A program made the translations under genes and the position numbers. Below are positions 6,645 through 12,759 of a stretch of DNA of 17,711 bases, in pieces (positions within the stretch are counted from its first letter, which is position 1; the number at the start of each line of letters is the position of its first letter). The notes beneath the pieces are model-generated. The model was not told where the DNA came from, ran no database searches, and was given only the letters and a program-made list of their open reading frames with translations. Origin of the DNA: Sulfurimonas sp. (GTDB taxonomy: Bacteria; Campylobacterota; Campylobacteria; Campylobacterales; Sulfurimonadaceae); assembly GCA_027047745.1 (NCBI GenBank), contig JALTUB010000160.1, positions 1-17,711 of the forward strand, given 5' to 3'.

Positions 6645-7202
6645 ATGGCTGAAGAAGAAAGCACTGAAGAAGAGTCACAATTAAAAGAGAAAAAAACAAG
6701 TAATATGCTGATGATTATTATTATCGTTGTATTAGTGTTGATTATCGTTATTGGTGGTGTTGTTGCAGTTTTATTGATGGGTTCAGATGAAGAAGATGCA
6801 AGTAAATCTGCTCCTCAGGTTAAAGAAAAAAGTATGTCAAACACGAGTCAAAATAGTTTATCTCGTTCAAATAATATGAATTCAAAAAAATTAAAAGATA
6901 TAGGTGTATTGTATCCACTAGATACATTTACAGTAAATTTGAAAAGTGATTCTGGACGAAGATATTTAAAAACGACTCTTTCTTTAGCTCTTAAAGGTGA
7001 TGATTTAAGTTTGGAGCTTGATGCAAAGAAAGCTGTTCTTAGAGATAGAATCATAAGAATACTCTCATCAAAAACTCTTGAAGAAGTATCTTCTAAAAAA
7101 GGTAAGAGCAAAGTTGAAAGTCAAATCATGGATACTCTAAATGCAATGATTTCAAATGGTAAGATTGAAGGAATATACTTTACTGAGTTTGTTATTCAGT
7201 AA
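6645..7202 (+). CDS. fliL: Flagellar basal body-associated protein FliL
   Basis: FliL is a single-pass inner membrane protein that surrounds the flagellar stator and supports motor torque. The 185-residue protein has a short acidic cytoplasmic N-terminus (1-20) and one strongly hydrophobic helix (about 21-45). A Ser/Asn-rich linker follows (about 50-83), then a periplasmic domain with YPLDTFTVNL and the pattern RRYLKTTLSLAL. The C-terminal segment has many charged residues and ends GIYFTEFVIQ, as in FliL. AAGGAAGA lies just before the ATG. It sits 26 bases after the carbonic anhydrase and 9 bases before acpS. The fliL-acpS pair also occurs, as far as I recall, in Campylobacter. I saw no sigma-54 or sigma-28 promoter directly upstream, so it is probably read with the preceding genes. 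Confidence 0.9.
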   Translation: MAEEESTEEESQLKEKKTSNMLMIIIIVVLVLIIVIGGVVAVLLMGSDEEDASKSAPQVKEKSMSNTSQNSLSRSNNMNSKKLKDIGVLYPLDTFTVNLKSDSGRRYLKTTLSLALKGDDLSLELDAKKAVLRDRIIRILSSKTLEEVSSKKGKSKVESQIMDTLNAMISNGKIEGIYFTEFVIQ

Positions 7203-7211
7203 ATGAACTAA

Positions 7212-7565
7212 ATGATAGGCATTGATTTGATAAAAACATCTCGTATGAATCGCTTGATGGAACGATTTGGAGATAAGGCTCTTTTGAAATTTCTTGATGA
7301 TGAAGAGATTTTACTTGTAAAAAACTATAAAACTGCAGCTGGTTTTTGGGCTGTTAAAGAGGCTTGTTCTAAGGCTCTTGGTGTTGGGATTGGTGCTGAT
7401 TGTGCTTTTTATGATATAAAAATATCAAAAACACTAAAAGGTGCACCTATAATCGAACTCTCTTTAAAAGTTATAGAAAAGTTTGATATTAAAGATACAA
7501 GCGTATCTATAACTCATGATGGGGATTATGCTATAGCTGTTGTGGCTTTAGAGAGTTCTTCTTGA
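7212..7565 (+). CDS. acpS: Holo-[acyl-carrier-protein] synthase AcpS
   Basis: AcpS transfers 4'-phosphopantetheine from CoA to the serine of acyl carrier protein, activating it for fatty acid synthesis. The 117-residue protein has the magnesium-binding aspartate D5 in GIDLI, E50 in the conserved FWAVKEACSKALG (45-57), and a C-terminal SITHDGDYAIAVV, the family's S-x-S/T-H-D strand. Length matches the family (about 115-125). There is no clear Shine-Dalgarno. An ATG-Asn-stop triplet set (7203-7211) lies between the fliL stop and the acpS ATG, in frame, so the start must be 7212 and translation is probably coupled to fliL. It is convergent with thiS, 7 bases away. Confidence 0.93.
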   Translation: MIGIDLIKTSRMNRLMERFGDKALLKFLDDEEILLVKNYKTAAGFWAVKEACSKALGVGIGADCAFYDIKISKTLKGAPIIELSLKVIEKFDIKDTSVSITHDGDYAIAVVALESSS

Positions 7566-7580
7566 GTGGATTTTATCCAC
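7566..7580. other. Compact hairpin at the acpS/thiS convergent junction
   Basis: GTGGAT (7566-7571) and ATCCAC (7575-7580) form a perfect 6-bp stem with a 3-base loop that includes part of the thiS stop codon. Neither strand shows a T-tract after it, so a role in ending either transcript is only suggested by its place. Confidence 0.35.
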
Positions 7581-7773
7581 CACCAACAAAATCTAGCAGT
7601 TCTAGTTTGTCATTATCTTTGAGTTCATAACTACTCCAAGCATCTTGTTTTACTATTTCCATATTTACAGCAGCTGCCATCACTTTATCTTCAAGAGATA
7701 ATTCTTTTAAGATATTCAAAAGTGTACTATTTTTTTTAAAATTTTTAGATTCACCATTTAAAACTATATTCAT
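7573..7773 (-). CDS. thiS: Sulfur carrier protein ThiS
   Basis: ThiS carries sulfur as a C-terminal thiocarboxylate for building the thiazole ring of thiamine. The 66-residue protein has the ubiquitin-like fold pattern: MNIVLNGE at the start, a central helix with LLNILKEL, a strand with MAAAVNMEIV, and the ending ELLDFVGGG. The terminal Gly-Gly, which is adenylated by ThiF and then thiolated, is intact. The start ATG at 7773 has AGAGTAAAG upstream, and 17 bases separate it from the ftsY stop, so it is the last gene of the lipoprotein-ftsY-thiS operon. Other thi genes are not in the window. A MoaD-like carrier is the alternative, but the short length and ending favour ThiS. Confidence 0.88.
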   Translation of the reverse strand: MNIVLNGESKNFKKNSTLLNILKELSLEDKVMAAAVNMEIVKQDAWSSYELKDNDKLELLDFVGGG

Positions 7774-7790
7774 ACTTTACTCTTTTTTTA

Positions 7791-8906
7791 TTATTTGCAA
7801 TATGTCCAACTACTGTTTACATACTCTATATTTGTATCGATAGGAGTATTTGCATAGTTTACCAATATTTTTGTACTTGATATTTTTTTGAGAAGTATCA
7901 GTCTCTCATCTTTTAAAAATCTACTTAGTGCCTCTTCATCTTCTACGATTATCTCTTCTTTAGGCTCTTCTTTTACTATATTAGTTTCAATTTCTTTAGA
8001 AATTTGATAAGTTTTATCATTATTTTGTTCTTCCTCTTGAATAAAAATAGCATCAAGTAAATTATCTACAAATTCATACTTATCAAATTTTGTTAAACTC
8101 TCAGGTTGTTCACCTGTTCCAACATAAAGGATTGGTATCTCTAAAGCATAAGCAATACTAAATATACTACCACCCTTTGGCGTGCCATCTAGTTTTGTGA
8201 TGATTACGCCATCTATGCCAATCATCTCTTTAAATGCTTTTGCTTGAACTATTGCCGAGTTACCTTGTGTACCGTCAATTATAAGAATAGTTCTTTGTGG
8301 AGCACCCTCATGAGCCTTGTTGCATATCTTTTTTATCTTTTTCAACTCATTGGAAAGATTTGTTTGTGTATGTAGTCTTCCAGCAGTATCAATGATAACA
8401 TGATCGATGCCTTTTGATTTTGCAGAGTCGATAGTATCATAAGCAACAGCAGAAGAGTCATGACCTTGTTTAGATGATACTATAGGAATGTCCAAGCGTT
8501 GAGACCATAAAGTTAGTTGCTCTATGGCAGCAGCCCTAAAAGTATCACCTGCACCAAGGATTACTGACTTACCTTCATTTTTATACTTTAGAGCAAGTTT
8601 TGAGATAGTTGTAGTCTTTCCAGCACCATTAACTCCAACTATTAAATCAACAAAAGGAGCTGTAAACTCTGGTTCTTCGTACTTTGTCCATGCAAGTGTT
8701 GCTAAAAGTTTTGAACGAAGTATCTCTCTATCAATCTTCTCTTGATAAGTTTGCTCTAAGATGATTTCAACTAAAGCATACTCAACATCAGCCTCCAACA
8801 ATATATCTTCTAGCTCATCTTTTGTGAAATATATTTTCTTTTTTGGGGCAACCGTTTTCATTGCCTCAATGGTTTTGTTAAGAGACTCTTTTAGCCAGTT
8901 ATTCAT
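7791..8906 (-). CDS. ftsY: Signal recognition particle receptor FtsY with an extra C-terminal tail
   Basis: FtsY is the membrane-docking GTPase that pairs with Ffh to deliver ribosomes making membrane proteins to the translocon. The N-domain helices (about 1-80) lead into the G domain. It has G1 GVNGAGKTTT at 91-100, DTFRAAAIEQL at 121-131, DTAGR at 173-177, TKLDGTPKGG at 237-246 and GTGEQPESL at 263-271. The NG core ends near residue 288 (FVDNLLDAIF). The usual acidic A-domain is missing, as is normal in this group. Residues 289-371 are extra: an acidic linker (about 290-325), then a segment ending SSWTYCK. The reading frame is open and matches its neighbours in composition. The start ATG at 8906 has AAGG overlapping the stop codon of the upstream lipoprotein gene, so the genes are coupled. 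Confidence 0.95.
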   Translation of the reverse strand: MNNWLKESLNKTIEAMKTVAPKKKIYFTKDELEDILLEADVEYALVEIILEQTYQEKIDREILRSKLLATLAWTKYEEPEFTAPFVDLIVGVNGAGKTTTISKLALKYKNEGKSVILGAGDTFRAAAIEQLTLWSQRLDIPIVSSKQGHDSSAVAYDTIDSAKSKGIDHVIIDTAGRLHTQTNLSNELKKIKKICNKAHEGAPQRTILIIDGTQGNSAIVQAKAFKEMIGIDGVIITKLDGTPKGGSIFSIAYALEIPILYVGTGEQPESLTKFDKYEFVDNLLDAIFIQEEEQNNDKTYQISKEIETNIVKEEPKEEIIVEDEEALSRFLKDERLILLKKISSTKILVNYANTPIDTNIEYVNSSWTYCK

Positions 8907-8915
8907 GAGAAAGCC

Positions 8916-9485
8916 TTATTTACCCAAAGCCATTTTTATATCACTATTTACAAACTCTTCTTCAACAAGACCTACATATTTTTCAACAAGTTTTCCATCT
9001 TTGTAAATTACCATGATAGGTATAGGAAAGTTGTTTCCAAGTTGTAAACTTTTAGTGATTGCATTTACTAAAAGACGATTTTGACTTGAGTTTACTAAAG
9101 TGTAATCAGCACCATATTTTTTTCTAAAATCTTGTAGCTTTTGGTTTGGTAAATCTGATTGTATTGTAACACCTATAACTACTAAATCATCTTTATACTT
9201 TTTCTTTAAAGCACTAAGGTGTGGAGCAGTTGCTCTACAAGGTGGACACCAAGTAGCAAAAATATCAAAAATAACAACTTTGCCTTTTGCACCTTCTAAA
9301 CTGAAACCATTAAGTTCTTTTGTGACAACATACTGTTTTTTGTCTAGTCCTGTTAAAGTATATTGCTCTTTGCTTATCATATTGTTAGCAGTAGTGTTGT
9401 TGCTGTTGTTATTTTCACTCTTAGAACAAGCCTGTAAAAATAGAGTTAATGTGAGTAGTGTTGAAAAAATCGCAGTTTTTAGCAT
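8916..9485 (-). CDS. TlpA-like thioredoxin-fold lipoprotein
   Basis: The 189-residue protein is a thiol-disulfide oxidoreductase of the TlpA/ResA type, predicted to act in the periplasm. It starts with a lipoprotein signal peptide ending in the lipobox LQAC (C20), followed by an Asn/Ser-rich tether (about 22-36). The thioredoxin domain has the redox motif WCPPC at 79-83 and the cis-proline stretch FPIPIMVIYKDG at 153-164. CPPC is typical of TlpA/ResA proteins that reduce apocytochrome or similar cysteines, but the target cannot be told here. AAAGGA lies 9 bases before the ATG at 9485. It is the first gene of an operon with ftsY (9 bases on) and thiS, and is divergent from the cyclo-ligase. 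A thioredoxin-like lipoprotein next to ftsY also occurs in Campylobacter, as I recall. Confidence 0.9.
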   Translation of the reverse strand: MLKTAIFSTLLTLTLFLQACSKSENNNSNNTTANNMISKEQYTLTGLDKKQYVVTKELNGFSLEGAKGKVVIFDIFATWCPPCRATAPHLSALKKKYKDDLVVIGVTIQSDLPNQKLQDFRKKYGADYTLVNSSQNRLLVNAITKSLQLGNNFPIPIMVIYKDGKLVEKYVGLVEEEFVNSDIKMALGK

Positions 9486-9514
9486 GAATTATATTCCTTT
9501 AAATAGAGTTCTTG

Positions 9515-9520
9515 TAAAAT
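9515..9520 (+). promoter_or_regulatory. Possible -10 element for the cyclo-ligase-rny genes
   Basis: TAAAAT (5 of 6 consensus bases) lies 29 bases before the ATG at 9550, so the two divergent promoters would overlap in the same 64 bases. Confidence 0.3.
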
Positions 9521-9527
9521 ATGTGAA

Positions 9528-9533
9528 ATTATA
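9528..9533 (-). promoter_or_regulatory. Candidate -10 element for the lipoprotein-ftsY-thiS operon
   Basis: The minus strand has a perfect TATAAT 42 bases before the lipoprotein ATG, in the 64-base divergent intergenic region. No clear -35 is seen. Confidence 0.45.
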
Positions 9534-9549
9534 GCCACAAAGATTTAAT

Positions 9550-10122
9550 ATGACTCTAACAAAGACTACTTTTAGAAAAAAATGTTTACAAAAGTTGAGA
9601 AATACCTCTCAACACAATAAATTGTATAAAAATTATCTTATAAATAAAAAACTAAAATCAGAGCTAAAAAAGTTTAAAAATAAAAAGATACTTTTTTATT
9701 ATCCTTTAAATATGGAAGCAGATATCAGAAAAACACTTCATGAAATGAGAAAATTTTCTGATATATATATCCCTTTTATGGTAGGTAAAAGCTTTAAAAT
9801 GGTACCATTTAGGCTACCACTTAAGAAAAAAGAATTTGGTATTTTCGAAGCTGGAAATACACATAAAAATATTAATAAAATTGACATAGCTATAGTACCT
9901 GCAGTAGGCGTTGATGGTAGTTTACAAAGAGTAGGTTTTGGAAAAGGGATGTATGATCGTTTCTTTGAAAAGTTAAAAAAGAGACCTTATACGATTTTTA
10001 TACAAGAAGAAATTTGTTATACACAAGAGCATATATGTGATGCGTATGATGTTACTTGTGATGTGTTGTTGACACCGACTTTAAGAGTTACAAATGCTAG
10101 AAAGAGTCAAAGAAGGAAATAA
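9550..10122 (+). CDS. fau: 5-formyltetrahydrofolate cyclo-ligase family protein
   Basis: The enzyme converts 5-formyl-THF to 5,10-methenyl-THF with ATP, returning a stored folate to one-carbon metabolism. The 190-residue protein begins with the basic helix typical of the family (FRKKCLQKLR). It has FYYPLNMEADI at 49-59 and the family signature region VDGSLQRVGFGKGMYDRFF at 121-139, where other members usually read G-x-G-G-G-Y-Y-D-R. The substitution GFGKGMYDR keeps the glycine-rich loop and the YDR. The protein is very rich in lysine, more so than its neighbours. No good Shine-Dalgarno precedes the ATG. The stop lies 3 bases before the rny ATG, whose Shine-Dalgarno is inside this gene, so the two form an operon. 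The same pair occurs in Campylobacter as I recall. Confidence 0.85.
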   Translation: MTLTKTTFRKKCLQKLRNTSQHNKLYKNYLINKKLKSELKKFKNKKILFYYPLNMEADIRKTLHEMRKFSDIYIPFMVGKSFKMVPFRLPLKKKEFGIFEAGNTHKNINKIDIAIVPAVGVDGSLQRVGFGKGMYDRFFEKLKKRPYTIFIQEEICYTQEHICDAYDVTCDVLLTPTLRVTNARKSQRRK

Positions 10123-10125
10123 ATA

Positions 10126-11694
10126 ATGTTAAATGAACTACTCTCGGGTGGCTCTGTCGCCATAGTTAGTGGTGTAGTAGGTTTTTTAATATCTAAAAAA
10201 ATTACTGCTGCAAACTTTGAAATATATGTAGAACAGGCGAAAGCAAAAGCAATCGCGATAGATAATGAAGCACAAACACTACTAGAAAGAGCCCATTTGA
10301 AATCTCGTGAGATAGAGATGGAGGCTAAAAAACAGTATGAAAGTGCTAAAGATAGAGCAAAGTATGACTTGCACCAAAGAGAAGAAGCTTTGGTTGTGCA
10401 AGAAGAAAATTTCAAACATTATAAGCAAACAGAAGATGAAAAAATCAAATCTCAGAATAGTGTTTTAAAGTCAAAACAACACAATCTTGATAGAAATGAG
10501 AACTCTTTAGATGTTTTAAAAGAGAAGTATGAGAAAAAGTTAGATGAAGCAGTCCATGCAGTAGAACATAGTGCTGGAATGACTAAAGAAGAGGCTAAAA
10601 CGCTTTTACTTAAAAATATTGAAGAAAAGTCTCGTGCAGAAATATCTCACATAGTAAGAAAATATGAAAATGAAGCAAAAGAAGAGGGTGAGAAGAAAGC
10701 TCACTTTATACTAGCCCAAGCTACAAGTCGTTTTGCTGGAGAGTTTGCGTCTGAGAGATTGACAAACTTAGTTTATCTTGAAAATGATGAATTGAAGGGT
10801 CGTATAATCGGTAAAGAGGGTAGAAATATAAAAGCTCTTGAGACACTTATGGGTGTTGATATTGTTATTGATGACACTCCAAATGCTATTTTAGTCAGTA
10901 GTTTTAACCTTTATCGTAGAGCGATTGCTACTAAAACACTTCAGTTGTTGATAGAAGATGGAAGAATTCAACCTACTCGTATTGAAGAGATATTTAAAAA
11001 AGTATCAGATGAGTTTGAAGCTGGAATATTAGCAGAGGGAGAAGAACTTATTGCTGATATGAACATCGGTGTAATGCATCCAGAGCTTATGAAACTTATA
11101 GGTCGTCTTCGTTATAGAGCTAGTTATGGTCAAAATGCACTAGCTCACACACTAGAAGTAGCCAATCTTGCAGGTGTGATGGCTGCAGAAATGGGAGGAG
11201 ACCCTATCCTTGCAAAAAGGGCTGGTTTACTTCATGATATAGGTAAGGCATTAACTCATGATCATGATGGAAATCATGTTGATTTAGGAGCTGAAGTTTG
11301 TAACAGATATAATGAAAGTGAAGTAATTATAAATGCAATTTATGCGCACCATGGTCAGCAAGAGATAAATAGTGTCGAGTGTGGTGCTGTTTGTGCAGCA
11401 GATGCACTCTCTGCTGCTCGTCCAGGGGCTAGAAGAGAAGTTTTAGAGAGTTTCTTAAAAAGAGTTACAGAGATAGAAGATATAGCATCATCCCATGCAG
11501 GTGTAAGACAGTCTTATGCTATAAATGCTGGTCGAGAAGTGAGAGTTATTGTTAATGCAACTTTAGTTAATGACGATGAGTCTGTATTAATGGCAAGAGA
11601 GATTGCAAAAGAGATAGAAGAGAGAGTGCAGTACCCTGGTGAAATTAAGGTGAATGTCATCAGAGAAAGTAGAGCTGTAGAATTTGCAAAATAG
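10126..11694 (+). CDS. rny: Ribonuclease Y
   Basis: RNase Y is a membrane-anchored endoribonuclease that starts mRNA decay in bacteria lacking RNase E. The 522-residue protein has an N-terminal membrane helix (about 8-24) and a long charged coiled-coil region (about 30-210). A KH RNA-binding domain follows with GRIIGKEGRN at 225-234. The HD phosphohydrolase domain has H341, the HD pair H370-D371 in GLLHDIGKA, and AHHGQ at 407-411. Length is the family norm (about 520). The ATG at 10126 is preceded by AAGGAAATAA, and the gap to the cyclo-ligase stop is 3 bases. The catalytic metal-binding residues look intact. An 82-base gap with a possible promoter separates it from atpB. Confidence 0.97.
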   Translation: MLNELLSGGSVAIVSGVVGFLISKKITAANFEIYVEQAKAKAIAIDNEAQTLLERAHLKSREIEMEAKKQYESAKDRAKYDLHQREEALVVQEENFKHYKQTEDEKIKSQNSVLKSKQHNLDRNENSLDVLKEKYEKKLDEAVHAVEHSAGMTKEEAKTLLLKNIEEKSRAEISHIVRKYENEAKEEGEKKAHFILAQATSRFAGEFASERLTNLVYLENDELKGRIIGKEGRNIKALETLMGVDIVIDDTPNAILVSSFNLYRRAIATKTLQLLIEDGRIQPTRIEEIFKKVSDEFEAGILAEGEELIADMNIGVMHPELMKLIGRLRYRASYGQNALAHTLEVANLAGVMAAEMGGDPILAKRAGLLHDIGKALTHDHDGNHVDLGAEVCNRYNESEVIINAIYAHHGQQEINSVECGAVCAADALSAARPGARREVLESFLKRVTEIEDIASSHAGVRQSYAINAGREVRVIVNATLVNDDESVLMAREIAKEIEERVQYPGEIKVNVIRESRAVEFAK

Positions 11695-11738
11695 AGTTCT
11701 TATAGTTTAAATTTAGCATACTTTAATGCAATTTTTAG

Positions 11739-11744
11739 TAGAAT
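11739..11744 (+). promoter_or_regulatory. Candidate -10 element for atpB
   Basis: TAGAAT lies 32 bases before the atpB ATG, with a run of T residues (11732-11736) just upstream, a pattern often seen near the -10 in epsilonproteobacteria. AAGGGAG at 11763-11769 is the Shine-Dalgarno. Confidence 0.4.
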
Positions 11745-11776
11745 TCCGTAATTTTTAAATACAAGGGAGCACACCA

Positions 11777-12451
11777 ATGGGTGAAATGTTTACTTTTTTT
11801 GGATTAATTTCTGAAAACCATGATTTTCTTTTTTTAACACACATGGTGCTATCAGCGCTTATCGCAATAGTTTTGGCTAAGTCTGCTATGTCACATTTAC
11901 AATTAGTACCAAAAGGAACTCAAAACCTTATGGAAGCGTATATAAATGGCGTTTTATCTATGGGTACAGATGTAATGGGTAAAGAAAATGCTCGTAAATA
12001 TGTTGCATTAGTTGCTACAATAGGACTTTTTGTAGGTATAGCAAATATTATCGGTATTATTCCAGGTTTTGAAGCACCTTCAGCAGACTTAAATATGACT
12101 TTAACTTTAGCTTTATCAGTATTTGTTTATTACAACTATGTTGGTATTAAAAAGCAAGGTGTTATAGCATACTTCAAACACTTTAGTGGTCCAGTTTGGT
12201 GGTTAGCATGGCTTATGTTCCCAGTTGAAATTGTATCTCACTTTTCTCGTATCGTTTCTCTTAGTTTCCGTCTTTTTGGAAATATCAAAGGTGATGATAT
12301 GTTCTTAGCAGTAATGCTTATGCTTGTTCCTTGGATTATCCCTTTAGTTCCTTTTGCTCTTTTAACTTTTGGAGCATTTTTACAAGCTTTTATCTTCATG
12401 ATGCTTACTTATGTGTATCTTGGTGGTGCAGTAGTTGTTGAAGAACACTAG
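11777..12451 (+). CDS. atpB: F0F1 ATP synthase subunit a
   Basis: Subunit a forms the two proton (or sodium) half-channels beside the rotating c-ring of the F0 sector in the inner membrane. The 224-residue protein is almost wholly hydrophobic with five to six predicted helices. The essential arginine is R165 in SLSFRLFGNIKGDD, equivalent to E. coli R210. The last helix has FLQAFIFMMLTYVYL with Q203, equivalent to E. coli Q252. It is short compared with the E. coli protein (271), as is usual in this group. AAGGGAG precedes the ATG. It is not with other F1F0 genes; in epsilonproteobacteria atpB is typically separate from the F1 operon. A small membrane protein gene follows 12 bases later. Confidence 0.97.
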   Translation: MGEMFTFFGLISENHDFLFLTHMVLSALIAIVLAKSAMSHLQLVPKGTQNLMEAYINGVLSMGTDVMGKENARKYVALVATIGLFVGIANIIGIIPGFEAPSADLNMTLTLALSVFVYYNYVGIKKQGVIAYFKHFSGPVWWLAWLMFPVEIVSHFSRIVSLSFRLFGNIKGDDMFLAVMLMLVPWIIPLVPFALLTFGAFLQAFIFMMLTYVYLGGAVVVEEH

Positions 12452-12463
12452 GTTCTAAGAGTA

Positions 12464-12718
12464 ATGCAAAAAGATATATTCGATAGAATTATAAGCTTTT
12501 TGCTTGGAGCATCTTGGGCTTTAGCTCTCTTAGGTGCTATTATAATTTTCAAGGTCTTTATCTTTTTAGGTCTTATCTTCTCTATTTTTATAACAATCTT
12601 TTATATATTTATCATACTTTTACTTATATTACTTCTTGATTCTTTTTCTGTAAATAGACAAAGATTAGAAGAGTCAAAAAAACAAACAAAACTATTGGAA
12701 AGATTAAACATAAATTAG
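12464..12718 (+). CDS. Small two-helix membrane protein of unknown function, linked to atpB
   Basis: This 84-residue protein is not recognised by sequence. Residues 11-59 are almost continuously hydrophobic, enough for two transmembrane helices forming a hairpin (about 11-33 and 35-58). A charged tail follows (RQRLEESKKQTKLLERL), which is likely to be a cytoplasmic helix. AAGAG lies just before the ATG, and the gene starts 12 bases after atpB, so it is probably cotranscribed and coupled with it. I recall a similar-sized membrane protein gene next to atpB in Campylobacter (Cj1203c). The size and place recall AtpZ/AtpI-type helpers of ATP synthase assembly, but I see no sequence motif that shows this. 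Confidence 0.82.
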   Translation: MQKDIFDRIISFLLGASWALALLGAIIIFKVFIFLGLIFSIFITIFYIFIILLLILLLDSFSVNRQRLEESKKQTKLLERLNIN

Positions 12719-12719
12719 G

Positions 12720-12750
12720 TAAAATAGAAAATTAATTATTATCTATTTTA
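12720..12750 (+). repeat. Perfect 9-bp inverted repeat before gatB
   Basis: TAAAATAGA (12720-12728) and TCTATTTTA (12742-12750) form a perfect inverted repeat with a 13-base AT-only loop. It fills most of the 41-base gap between the small membrane protein and gatB, and its right arm touches the gatB Shine-Dalgarno AAGGA. TAAAAT at its left end could also serve as a -10 element for gatB. Confidence 0.5.
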
Positions 12751-12759
12751 AGGAAATCT

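Noticed and set aside
7573..7581. A DnaA-box-like TTATCCACC near the thiS stop
   Set aside because: It is a single imperfect copy explained by the ThiS stop codon and Gly codons, with no cluster or AT-rich unwinding region around it.
11716..11729. A GCAT/ATGC hairpin between rny and atpB followed by T residues
   Set aside because: The stem is only 4 bp, too short to be a credible terminator; the T-run fits a promoter spacer better.
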